From assembly GCF_014164785.1 (NCBI RefSeq), contig NZ_JACJFN010000001.1, forward strand, positions 1,240,001-1,304,000: DNA of 64,000 nt, read 5' to 3'. The position numbers and the translations under genes were made by a program. The DNA is from Aquipseudomonas guryensis. GTDB lineage: Bacteria; Pseudomonadota; Gammaproteobacteria; Pseudomonadales; Pseudomonadaceae. This document shows positions 51,819 to 60,600 of this stretch, one piece after another (position 1 is the first letter of the stretch; each line of letters opens with the position of its first letter). Under the pieces are notes generated by a model. The model had not been told where the DNA came from. It searched no databases and saw only the letters and a list, made by a program, of their open reading frames with translations.

Positions 51819-53387
51819 ATGAACCGATTTTCCAAGCACTGGCTGCTGCTCGCCCTGGTTACCTGCCTCGGCTTGCCTGCCCTTTCTGCCCAGGCTGCCC
51901 TGCTGGCGGCAACGGCGCAGCCCAACCAGCGCCAGTTGCAGGTCAACCAGGACAACAATTTCGCGGTCAACTGGCGTGTCACGGCGGGCTCTGCCCACAG
52001 TGGCGGCGCCGCCTCCAGCTCGGCACGCATCATCAACCCGTCCGGTGGCGCCACCCTGGCCACGGTCGGTGGCACGCTCAGTCAGGGCGGTAGCGGGCCG
52101 TTCCTGTTCGGCGAGTTCATCAGCCTGCCGCTGGCCACGGTGCAGGCCTGGCAGCGCAGCGGTTTGCGCCGGGTCCTGCTGGTGCGCGACTTTGCCGACC
52201 TGGCGGGGGGCGGTGCGGTGCGTGGCCAGCAGGTGCTGGTGCTACCCGCTCCGACCCAGCCGGTGGGCAGCCTGCGCGCGGTGAAGATCCAGCCGGCGCA
52301 GCGCCAGGTGCTGGCCAGCCAGCGCAATGTATTGGCTCTGGCCTGGCAGGTGGTGGCCACTGACGATTTCAGCGGGCGGGTCAGTTCCAGCCGCGCGCGC
52401 ATCATCGACCCAGCCAGCGGTGCGGTGTTGAGTACCCTGGGCGAGGGCCTGAGTGCCAGCGGCCGCACGCCCTTCCTGCTCAGCGAGCAGTTGGAGCTGT
52501 CGGCGGGCGAGGTGCAGGGCTGGTATGCCCGCGGCTTGCGTCGGCTGATCCTGCAGCGCGAGTTCTCCAGCGGCAGCCAGAGCCTGAGTGCGCAGGTGGT
52601 GCTCACTCTGGTCAGCAGTGGTCTGCGTGCACCGCGGGAAAACCGCGACGGCGAGCTGCTGGTGCAGCGCCTGAGTCTGAGCTTCCTCGACAACCAGCGG
52701 ATCAAGCTGGTGCCGCCGGCCACTGAGCTGAAGGCCAAGGTGCTGCTGGGCTACAGCGGCAATGGCCTGGTCGAGGGGCGCTGGCAGGTGGCCGAGCCGG
52801 GCAGCACCGAGGGCAAGCCGTTCTATCGCACCCTGACGCTGGTACGTAGCCAGCTCGGCAGCGCCCAGCAGAGCACGCTGTTCAGTCCGCCACTGCCGAC
52901 GGCCAAGGCCGGCAAGTATCGGCTGCGCTTCTGCGTGACCAACCAGGACCTGGTGCCGGCCGATGCCCTGGTACTGGACTCCGGTTGCCCGATCGAGAGC
53001 CTTACCGTGGAAACCGTCTACGAGGTATTGGGCGGCAGCGGACCCGCTGCCCAGTTGGCCATCAGCGCCAGCCCGCAAAGCGGTGTGGTCGATGCGGCCA
53101 CGCCGTTCCAGTGGCGGGCGGTGGACGGCGCGGTGGTCTACCAGTTGCAGCTGTTCGCCATCGGTCTCGACCAGCAGAATGCCGGCGAGGTCGAAGTGCT
53201 CGGCGAGTCACTCAGTTTCGTCGCGGGCATGCTGCTGCCGGCCAGCACCACCAAGACCCCGTTATCGGCGCTGATGCGCAACAAGCTGGAGCCGGGGCGT
53301 TACTATCTGTGGCGCGTGACCGCCCATGACCAGGGTGGTGCGCTGATCGGCAAGAGCCAGGAATGGAGAGTGCGCTACCAGCCATGA
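51819..53387 (+). CDS. Secreted protein with duplicated beta domain and C-terminal Fn3-like domain
   Basis: 522 residues with a signal peptide cleaved after AQA (residue 26). Two consecutive copies of a domain of about 110 residues are evident: residues 34-141 (SSSARIINPSGGATLATVGG, WQRSGLRRVLLVRDF) and 159-265 (SSSRARIIDPASGAVLSTLG, WYARGLRRLILQREF). A middle beta region holds a cysteine pair (CVTNQD, SGCPIES), and residues about 415-522 look like an Fn3 fold (TPFQWRAVDGAVVYQLQLFA, LEPGRYYLWRVTAHD). No catalytic motif. Its stop overlaps the sigma-factor start (ATGA at 53384-53387), tying it to the regulator. Function unknown; likely envelope or surface associated. Confidence 0.78.
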   Translation: MNRFSKHWLLLALVTCLGLPALSAQAALLAATAQPNQRQLQVNQDNNFAVNWRVTAGSAHSGGAASSSARIINPSGGATLATVGGTLSQGGSGPFLFGEFISLPLATVQAWQRSGLRRVLLVRDFADLAGGGAVRGQQVLVLPAPTQPVGSLRAVKIQPAQRQVLASQRNVLALAWQVVATDDFSGRVSSSRARIIDPASGAVLSTLGEGLSASGRTPFLLSEQLELSAGEVQGWYARGLRRLILQREFSSGSQSLSAQVVLTLVSSGLRAPRENRDGELLVQRLSLSFLDNQRIKLVPPATELKAKVLLGYSGNGLVEGRWQVAEPGSTEGKPFYRTLTLVRSQLGSAQQSTLFSPPLPTAKAGKYRLRFCVTNQDLVPADALVLDSGCPIESLTVETVYEVLGGSGPAAQLAISASPQSGVVDAATPFQWRAVDGAVVYQLQLFAIGLDQQNAGEVEVLGESLSFVAGMLLPASTTKTPLSALMRNKLEPGRYYLWRVTAHDQGGALIGKSQEWRVRYQP

Positions 53388-53947
53388 GCGAAGACACGGA
53401 CGTACAACTGCTGCTGCGCATCGCCGGCCAGGATCAGCGCGCCCTGCGCCAGTTCTATGAGCGCTTCCACGGCGTGGTCTACCAGTTCTCCATGCGCACG
53501 GTGGCCAACGCGGCCGATGCTGCCGAGGTGCTCAACGAGGTGATGCTGGAGGTCTGGCGCCGCGCCGCCAGCTTCCAGGGCCAGTCGCAGGTGCGCACCT
53601 GGCTGTTGAGCATCACCCGGCACAAGTCGATCGACCTGTTGCGCCGCAAGCGCCCCACCGAACTGCTCGACGAAGCCAGCCTGGACGAAGGCGAGGAGGA
53701 GGCGAGCTGCCCCATGAGCCTGGCCATCGAGCTGGGCCAGCAGGGCGAGCAGGTGCGCGTATGCCTGGATCGGCTCAAGGACAGCCATCGCCAGGTGGTC
53801 TACCTGACCTTCTTCGAGGAACTGTCCTACCCGGAAATCGCCGAGATCATGGCCATCCCCAATGGCACGGTGAAGACCCGCATGCTGCACGCCAAACAGC
53901 AGTTGCTGCAGTGTCTGCGGCGCCTGCTGGGAGGGGCCGAGGCATGA
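53384..53947 (+). CDS. ECF-type RNA polymerase sigma factor
   Basis: 187 residues. Sigma region 2 covers about 10-85 (RALRQFYERFHGVVYQFSMR, AAEVLNEVMLEVWRRAASFQ, VRTWLLSITRHKSIDLLRRK) and region 4 about 120-180 (RLKDSHRQVVYLTFFEELSY, PEIAEIMAIPNGTVKTRMLHA). An acidic linker (DEASLDEGEEEASCP) joins them. It directs RNA polymerase to a small regulon, here probably P1 and P2. It overlaps the upstream gene by four bases and precedes an anti-sigma gene after 61 bases, the usual ECF arrangement. Start at 53384 from the overlap and family length. Confidence 0.93.
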   Translation: MSEDTDVQLLLRIAGQDQRALRQFYERFHGVVYQFSMRTVANAADAAEVLNEVMLEVWRRAASFQGQSQVRTWLLSITRHKSIDLLRRKRPTELLDEASLDEGEEEASCPMSLAIELGQQGEQVRVCLDRLKDSHRQVVYLTFFEELSYPEIAEIMAIPNGTVKTRMLHAKQQLLQCLRRLLGGAEA

Positions 53948-53955
53948 GAAAGACT

Positions 53956-53988
53956 GAACCGCTACACCGGCGCAGACGACTCAGGGGT
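53956..53988 (+). promoter_or_regulatory. Weaker P1/P2-like element between sigma and anti-sigma genes
   Basis: GAACCGCT at 53956-53963 and CGACTCAGGGGT from 53977, with 16 bases between GAACC and CGAC. It differs from P1/P2 by one base of spacing and two bases in the second box. It could give an internal start for the anti-sigma and protease genes. Confidence 0.4.
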
Positions 53989-54008
53989 ACAGACTGCGGA
54001 GGTGAACA

Positions 54009-54635
54009 ATGAACAGCGAAACTGACGACGATCTAAGGGCCCTGCTGCCCTGGTACCTCAACGGCACATTGACGGCCGACGAGCGGGTGCGGGTCGAGGC
54101 GTTGCTGCAACGCTCTGCCGAGGCCCGCGAGAAACTGGCCGGATTGCGCCAGCTGGCGCCGGCGGTTAAGCACGCGGAGCAGCAGCACAACAACGCCCAC
54201 AGCGCACCGGCCGAACTGGGCTGGGCGCGCCTGCAGCGCAGCCTGCAGCAGGAGCCGGTGGCGGCCCGGCGCGACTGGTGGAAGCCTTCACTGGCGGCCG
54301 CCGCGGCCCTGGTGGTGGCGCTGCAACTGGGCATCCTGATGCGCCCGGCGTCGACCGACACGGACTGGCAGCTGCAGAGTGGCGGCCAGCAACAGGTGCT
54401 CAGTGGTGGCTACCGGGTGCAGCTGCGCTTCGTCGAGCATGCCCAGTGGCAGCAGGTACGTGGGCTGTTGCTGGAGGTCGATGCGGTGCTGGTGGATGGC
54501 CCTTCGGCGCTGGGTATCGTGCAGGTGCATGTGCCAGCGGATCGGCGCTTCGCCGATGGCCAGGCCCTGCTGCAGTGGTTGCAGCAGCAACCGGTGGTAC
54601 AGCATGCCGCGTTACTGGCGCGTGAGCAGCCATGA
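54009..54635 (+). CDS. Membrane anti-sigma factor with propeptide-like periplasmic domain
   Basis: 208 residues. Residues 1-60 are a helical anti-sigma domain (LRALLPWYLNGTLTADERVR, VEALLQRSAEAREKLAGLRQ) without the zinc-binding HxxxCxxC. One membrane span covers about 94-111 (SLAAAAALVVALQLGILM). The periplasmic part (about 134-205) predicts as strand-helix-strand-strand-helix-strand: YRVQLRFVEHAQWQQVRGLL, AVLVDGPSALGIVQVHVP, and ALLQWLQQQPVVQHAALL, a pattern like the I9 propeptide of subtilisins. It should hold the ECF factor at the membrane until released. It overlaps the S8 protease gene by four bases. Confidence 0.85.
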   Translation: MNSETDDDLRALLPWYLNGTLTADERVRVEALLQRSAEAREKLAGLRQLAPAVKHAEQQHNNAHSAPAELGWARLQRSLQQEPVAARRDWWKPSLAAAAALVVALQLGILMRPASTDTDWQLQSGGQQQVLSGGYRVQLRFVEHAQWQQVRGLLLEVDAVLVDGPSALGIVQVHVPADRRFADGQALLQWLQQQPVVQHAALLAREQP

Positions 54636-56053
54636 GGCAGCCCTGGCTGCTGCTGGCGCTGGTTCTCAGCCTGCCGCTGCAGGCCGCCAGCGACGCTGCT
54701 GGTGGGCCGGCAAGCTCCGGCGTTCCGGGTGGCCCGCCCGCCAGCAGTGCACCGCCCGCGCCTGGTGGCCCTGCGCCGACGTCTGCCCCGGCGCCTGTCG
54801 TGCCCGCGGCAACTCCCACCGCTCCGGCTGCCATGCCAGCGCCGGCACTTATCCCACCTGCGCCGCCGTCAGTACCTGCCGGCATCCCGATCCCGCCGCC
54901 GCGCCGCGCCACTGGCAGCCTGCTTGATCAGCCTATGCTGCAGGCGCCACCCCAGCAGTGGCGGGGTGTGGTGCAGCCGCCGGCGCAGGAGCTGCCGGCG
55001 CTGCGCGAGTGGCTGGTGTTCAGCCGCGATCTGGCCGAAGCGGAGCAGCAGCGTTTGGCCTTGCAAGCGTTCCAGCTGTCGATCCTGCGCCGGCAGCAGC
55101 TGCCTAATCTGCAGCGGGTGCTCAGCGTCTACCGCATCCCCGCGCAGCTCGACCTGGAGCAACTTGAAGCGGATCTAAGGCGGCAGTTTCCGCACTGGCA
55201 GCAGGAGCTCAATCAGCGCTACCGGCCGTTGCAGTTGCCGGATGCGGCCGAGTTGCAACAGCGCAACTGGGGTCAGCGCGCCATGGGCCGCCAACAGCCA
55301 GCCGCCGTCGACTGCGGCAAGGGCAAGCTGCTGGCCATGCTCGATGGCCCGGTGAACAGTGCGCTGAGTGAGTTTGCCGGTGCCGATCTGCATTACCAGA
55401 GCCTGCCGCCGGCGCAGTACCTGGCCCGCAGCAGCGAGGCGGCGCGCCACGGCACCGCGCTGGCGGCGTTGCTGGTCGGCCGCGAGCAGGTGGCTGGCCT
55501 GCTGCCCGGCGCGCGCTTGCAGGCCCTGGGGGTTTTTGGTGAAGACCGCACGGCCGGCCTGCACACCCGCAGCGATTGGGTGATCGCCGCCCTGGAGCAG
55601 CTGGCCGGCCTGCAGCCAGCGCCGCAAGCGGTCAACCTGAGCTTCGGCGGCTCGCACAGTCGTTTGCTGGCGGAACTGTTCGAGCAGCTCGCAGCACGGA
55701 TGGACTTCGTCGCGGCCGCCGGTAACGACGGCCAGGCCGGCGTGCGTTATCCGGCTGCCTATCCCGGTGTGCTGGCGGTGGGCGCGGTGGATGCGCGGCT
55801 ACGGCGTTTGCGCCAGTCCAACTTCGGCCGGCATCTGGCGCTGGTGGCGCCGGGTGAGGATATCTGGACCCTGGACGGCAATGGCCAGGGCTTCTACGCC
55901 AGCGGCACCTCCTTCGCCGCGCCTTTCGTCAGCGCCGCCCTGGCCCTGGCGCCATCCGCCGAAGCGCTGCTGGCGCAGGCCCGCGATCTCGGTGAGAACG
56001 GTCGCGACGAGCAGTACGGTGCCGGCCTGGCGCGCCTGCCCGGCTGTCGCTGA
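54632..56053 (+). CDS. Secreted S8-family (subtilisin-like) serine protease
   Basis: 473 residues: signal peptide (1-18), a Pro/Ala-rich linker (20-93), a helical segment (about 118-200), then the catalytic domain. The triad is complete: D238 in AMLDGPVN, H273 in ARHGTALAAL and S427 in SGTSFAAP, with oxyanion N365 in AAAGNDGQAG. NLSFGGSHS at 335-343 is the substrate strand. There is no recognisable I9 propeptide in front of the catalytic domain, unlike most S8 enzymes. The gene overlaps the anti-sigma gene (ATGA). It probably acts in the periplasm or at the outer membrane, either as the regulon's effector or as part of its signalling. Confidence 0.9.
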   Translation: MRQPWLLLALVLSLPLQAASDAAGGPASSGVPGGPPASSAPPAPGGPAPTSAPAPVVPAATPTAPAAMPAPALIPPAPPSVPAGIPIPPPRRATGSLLDQPMLQAPPQQWRGVVQPPAQELPALREWLVFSRDLAEAEQQRLALQAFQLSILRRQQLPNLQRVLSVYRIPAQLDLEQLEADLRRQFPHWQQELNQRYRPLQLPDAAELQQRNWGQRAMGRQQPAAVDCGKGKLLAMLDGPVNSALSEFAGADLHYQSLPPAQYLARSSEAARHGTALAALLVGREQVAGLLPGARLQALGVFGEDRTAGLHTRSDWVIAALEQLAGLQPAPQAVNLSFGGSHSRLLAELFEQLAARMDFVAAAGNDGQAGVRYPAAYPGVLAVGAVDARLRRLRQSNFGRHLALVAPGEDIWTLDGNGQGFYASGTSFAAPFVSAALALAPSAEALLAQARDLGENGRDEQYGAGLARLPGCR

Positions 56054-56117
56054 GCCGCGCTATTCCTGGCTTAGCGGCTTTACTCAGAAGAATTATCGCG
56101 AGCGGCAAAAATAATTT

Positions 56118-56148
56118 GAACCGCTGCAGTGGCGATCAACGACAGAGG
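56118..56148 (+). promoter_or_regulatory. ECF-type promoter P2 of the PPKP-repeat gene
   Basis: GAACC (56118-56122), 17 bases, CGACAG (56140-56145), then AGGGTGGCA; upstream GCAAAAATAATTT is A-rich. Same boxes and spacing as P1 at 49268. It begins about 65 bases after the protease stop and 44 bases before the next ATG. Confidence 0.7.
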
Positions 56149-56191
56149 GTGGCAAGGCAAATTTATCGCCACCCCTACAAGGATCTCTACC

Positions 56192-57556
56192 ATGAAAGCG
56201 TTCAACCCCCGCTTCACCCTCAGCAGTCTCAGCCTGGCCCTGTTGCTGGCCAGCACCGCCGCCAAGGCCGTCGACGACAACCCGGCGGCTACCGCCACCA
56301 TCAAGGCGGTGCCCAATGGCGGCCAGCCACACACCCTGCAGGTGCAGCTGGACCAGAAGGGCGAGTGGTCGGTGGTGCCCAGCAGCACGGTGAAAATGCG
56401 CTTCCAGTATACCCACCAGTGGTCGCAGCAGCCGAGCAAGCCCTGGGCACGGATTTACGTCGGCGAGGCGAATATCCCCAAGAATGGCGAGATGCACTTC
56501 GAGAAATCGCAGATGTTCGATCTCGGTGCCGCCCAGGTGAAGGCTGCCAGTGGCTATCTCAACGCCAATCTGCCGTTCAAGTTGCTGGTGAGTGACGGCA
56601 TCCCCGGTGCCGATATCGCCCTCTATTGCGGCTTCGAAAAAAGCAACCGCCTGAAGCAGGGCAAGAGCCTCAATCAGGTGCTGCGCCAGGGCTTCAACGT
56701 CAAGCTCGATGTGCCGCTGAAAATGGCCGGTTTCTACCAGCTGGGCGGCGGGCCGAACACGTCGCGGCCAGCCAGCAATCACCAGTACCACCTGTGGGAC
56801 AAGACAGCGCCGGTGACCATCCAGTGCCTGGGCAACCCGACCATCGCCGACAAAGTTGCCCCGCCGAAAGGCCCGCAAGGTGTAGCGGCACAGTTCCAGG
56901 TTACCAGCGTGGAGCTGGTCGCCCAGCCTGCCAAGTTCAAGGGCGTGTGCCCGGCGGAGGTGAACCTCAAGGCCACCATCAAGGGTGTCGGTGGCGGCGA
57001 GATCAAGTACTGGCTGGAAGAAGTCGGCGGCAAGGGCGCGGCAATGCAGATGACCAGCAACCTGCCGGGCAAGGTGGGTGAGGCGACCCAGCGGGTGCTC
57101 AACCAGAAGGTCACCATCAAGCCGGATGCGCAGCCGCAGCAGCAGGGTATCGGTGGCTTCAAGGCCAATACCCAGGGCCAGGGCACGCTGGTCAAGCGCA
57201 GCTACCGTCTGCATGTGCTGGCGCCGAACAAGCAGCAGTCGAGCAAGGTCGAGGTCGAGGTGCTCTGCACCAGCACCCTCAACGTGCAACCGGGTGGCAG
57301 TGGCAAGCTGCAGGTAGCGCCGGTAGAGCCGCCTAAGCCGGGCCTGCAGATCAAGGCGCCGCAACCGCAGCCCGAGCCGCCGAAGCCGCAGCTGCAGCTC
57401 AAGGCTAATGAGCCGCAACCGCCGAAGCCCGAGCTGAAACTGCAGGCCCCGCAAACTCCGCCGCAACCGCCCAAGCCGGTGCTGCAGATCAAGGCCGCCG
57501 AGCCGCAGCCGGAGCCGCCGAAGCCCACGCTGCAGCTGCAAAGTAACCCGCAGTGA
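56192..57556 (+). CDS. Secreted protein with C-terminal PPKPxLQ repeats
   Basis: 454 residues with a signal peptide (LSSLSLALLLASTAAKA, cleavage before VDDN). Residues about 25-370 are beta-rich with four cysteines (LYCGFE, IQCLGN, GVCPAE, VLCTST), probably two disulfides. The tail (about 375-454) has five tandem units of roughly 14-16 residues on the plan EPPKP-x-LQ(I/L)KA-x-x-PQP. Such rigid proline tails often span periplasm or cell wall. Not recognised as a known family. It has its own ECF-like promoter P2 and a terminator, so it is a separate unit of the same regulon. AAGGAT precedes the ATG at 56192. Confidence 0.78.
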   Translation: MKAFNPRFTLSSLSLALLLASTAAKAVDDNPAATATIKAVPNGGQPHTLQVQLDQKGEWSVVPSSTVKMRFQYTHQWSQQPSKPWARIYVGEANIPKNGEMHFEKSQMFDLGAAQVKAASGYLNANLPFKLLVSDGIPGADIALYCGFEKSNRLKQGKSLNQVLRQGFNVKLDVPLKMAGFYQLGGGPNTSRPASNHQYHLWDKTAPVTIQCLGNPTIADKVAPPKGPQGVAAQFQVTSVELVAQPAKFKGVCPAEVNLKATIKGVGGGEIKYWLEEVGGKGAAMQMTSNLPGKVGEATQRVLNQKVTIKPDAQPQQQGIGGFKANTQGQGTLVKRSYRLHVLAPNKQQSSKVEVEVLCTSTLNVQPGGSGKLQVAPVEPPKPGLQIKAPQPQPEPPKPQLQLKANEPQPPKPELKLQAPQTPPQPPKPVLQIKAAEPQPEPPKPTLQLQSNPQ

Positions 57557-57571
57557 ACTGACCCCACGCTC

Positions 57572-57603
57572 TGCAAAAGCCCGCCATCCGGCGGGCTTTT
57601 GCA
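57572..57603 (+). terminator. Rho-independent terminator after the PPKP-repeat gene
   Basis: Perfect 14-bp stem TGCAAAAGCCCGCC (57572-57585) and GGCGGGCTTTTGCA (57590-57603), loop ATCC, 15 bases after the stop. Confidence 0.9.
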
Positions 57604-57660
57604 TGAGTTCAGGCCTGCGCCGCTGATCTATGCTGCTCAGATGGATTAGCCGAGGTCAGC

Positions 57661-60600
57661 ATGCCTGTGGATTCGGACCGACTGCCGGGGTGGAGCTGGT
57701 GGTTGCCGTTGCCGCTGTTCCATCTGGGAACCTGGATGTCCCTGTCGACCCAGTTTGTCAGTGGCGCCGCGCTCTGGTACCTGCCGTTCGCGCTCGGCCT
57801 GACGCTGCTGTTGTGGTGGGGGCCGCGCATCCTGCCGGCGCTCTACCTCAACGCCCTGCTGAGCATCCCCTTGTGGGGGCTGGATTGGCGCTGGGCACCC
57901 TTGTATGCGCTGTCGGAAACCCTGGCTGTCGGCGTGGCCTGGCTGTTTCTGCGTGGTCGCGAGTTTGATGCGGCCCTGACCACGGTGGCCAGCCTGGTGC
58001 GTTTTATCCTCCTGGGTGTGCTGGTGCCGGCGGCGGTGGCCGCGCTCGGCGTACAGAGCAACCTGCTGCTGACCGGCGTGCTGGCGAGCGAGCAATGGGC
58101 CCAGGCGAGCCTGACCCTGTGGCTGGCCGACAGCCTGATTGCCCTGGGAGTGACCCTGCCACTGCTGACCGGGCTGACCCAGCGCCTGCGCCGGCGTGGC
58201 TGGGCGCGGGGCAATCCGTTGGCTGCGCACGGCGCGGCCCGCGCCGGGCTGCAGACCCCGCCCTGGTGGGCTTTGCTCGCGCTGCTGGTCGGCTTGCCGG
58301 TGCTGCTCTGCCTGTTGCCGCTGCTGCTGATCCTGCCGCTGATTGGCGCCATGATGCTGGTGCTGGCCATGCTCTGGGGTTTCAGTGGTGCCGTCTGGGG
58401 CGCCGCCCTGACTGTGCTCAGCGTATTGGCGCTGCCGCTGGCCGGTGTGCTGCTCAGCGATCTCGACTGGGCCAGCCCGCAGCGCCTGGAAATGCACTTC
58501 AGTCTGTTGCTGTTGATGATCGCCACGCTGCTGGTCGGCCGCGCCCTCAGCGACCTGCGCCGAACCCTGCACAGCAGTGCGGCGATGCAGCAGGAGCTGG
58601 CCTTGGTCAACCAGGCGCTGCAGTCCTGCCCCCTGGGCGTGTCGATTTCCGACGCGCGCCAGCCCGGCAATCCCTTCATCTATTGCAACCCGGCGATGGA
58701 GAAACTGAGCGGCTACAGCCGTGCGGAAATCCTCGGCAGTAGTAGCCGTCTGCTGCTGGCCGGCAACAGTGACCACGGCGCCTTGCAGCGTGCGCGTCAG
58801 GCTCTCAGTCGCGGTCTGCCGCACCATGAGGTGCTGCGCAATTACCGCAAGAACGGCGAGGAGTTCTGGAACGAAGTGACCATTGCGCCGCTGCTCGATG
58901 CGCGCGGCAAGCTCAGCCATTTCGTCGCGCTCAACCAGGATGTCAGCGAGCGTGAGCGTCTGGCCAAGGAGCTAGCCAGGGGCCGTGAGGAGTTGCTGCG
59001 GCAGACCCATCTACTGTCGCAGACCGAGGCCATTGCCGATATTGGTGGCTGGGTTCTGGAAGTGGCCGACCAGCGCATGTTCTGGACCGATGGCTGCTTC
59101 CGCCTCAACGAGATGGAACCTGCTGCCGGGGCGCCGTCGATGCAGGTGGCGCTCAGTCGATACGATGCCCAGAGTCGTCTGAAGATGGAGCAGACCCTGG
59201 CGCAGATTCTGCGTACCGGCCAGGCTTTCGATCTCGAAGTACTCCTCAATGGTGCTCGTGGCACTTCGCGCTGGGTACGCCTGAAGGGCCTGCCGGAGCT
59301 GGATGGCACACGCGTTGTGCGCCTGTACGGCGCGATCCAGGACATCAGCGCGCGCAAACTGGCCGAGCAGCAACTGCGTGAACGCGACGAGTGGTTGCGC
59401 CTGTTCTTCGAAGCGCCGCTGATCGGCATGGCCATGATCACCCCGCAGGGCCAGTGGCTGGAGGTCAACTTCAAGCTCTGCCAGATCCTCGATCGGAGTC
59501 GCCAGGAGTTGTGCGACGTCAGCTGGCAGATGATTACCCATGTGCAGGATGTCGAGCGGGAGGAGACCCTGTTCGACGCTATTCGCCGTGGCGAGCGTGA
59601 TGATTACGAGCTGGAGAAGCGCTTTCTGCGCAAGGACGGTTCGGTGATCTACAGCCGCCTGAGCCTGCGTGCGGTACGCGAGCAGGGTGGCCGCCTGGAG
59701 GCCTGCCTGGCGATCATCGAGGACATTACCGCGCGCCACGAGGCGGAGGCGCGCTACCGTACGTTGGTCGAGCATGCTCCGGAGGCTATCGTGCTGTTCA
59801 GCCCCAAGGGCGGCATCATCGAGGCCAACGAGAACGCCCAGCGCCTGTTCGGCCTCAGCCATGCCGAACTGTTGGGCCGCCACCCGATCGAGCTGAGCCC
59901 GCCGCGCCAGGCCGATGGCCAGGACTCCGCTCTACTCGCGCAGCGCTATCTGGATATGACAATCGGCGGCGATACGCCGGTCTTCGAGTGGCTGCACCGC
60001 GACAGCGTCGGGCGCGTGCTGCCCTGCGAAGTGCGACTGGTGCGCATGCCCGGCAAGCCGCTGCTGATCCGTGGCAGCATTACTGACATCTCCGAACGCC
60101 AGCGCTACCAACGCGAAATCGAGCGCCTGGCCTACAGTGACGAGCTGACCGGGCTGCCCAACCGGCGTCTGCTGCAGGACCGCCTGCAGCACGCGATGAC
60201 CCGTGAACAGCGCGAGGGCAGTTACGGCGCCTTGCTGTTCATCGATCTCGATCATTTCAAGACGGTCAACGACAGCCTTGGCCATCCCACCGGCGATGCC
60301 TTGCTCAAGGCTGTCACCGCGCGCCTGGGCGACTGCCTGCGCGCCGAGGACACCCTGGCCCGCCTGGGTGGCGATGAGTTCGTCGTGCTGCTGGAACACC
60401 TGGCGTCCAGCCCGGAATTGGCGGCTGAACATGCGGCCGAAGTGGGCGAGAAGCTGCTGCTCAACCTGCGCGGCAGCTACCTGATCAACGGTCACGAGCT
60501 GGCCGTCAGCGGCAGCATCGGCATTACCCTGCACCCGCTGCCGGGGCAGGATGCCGCCGATGCGCTGAAGCAATCGGACACCGCCATGTACCAGGCCAAG

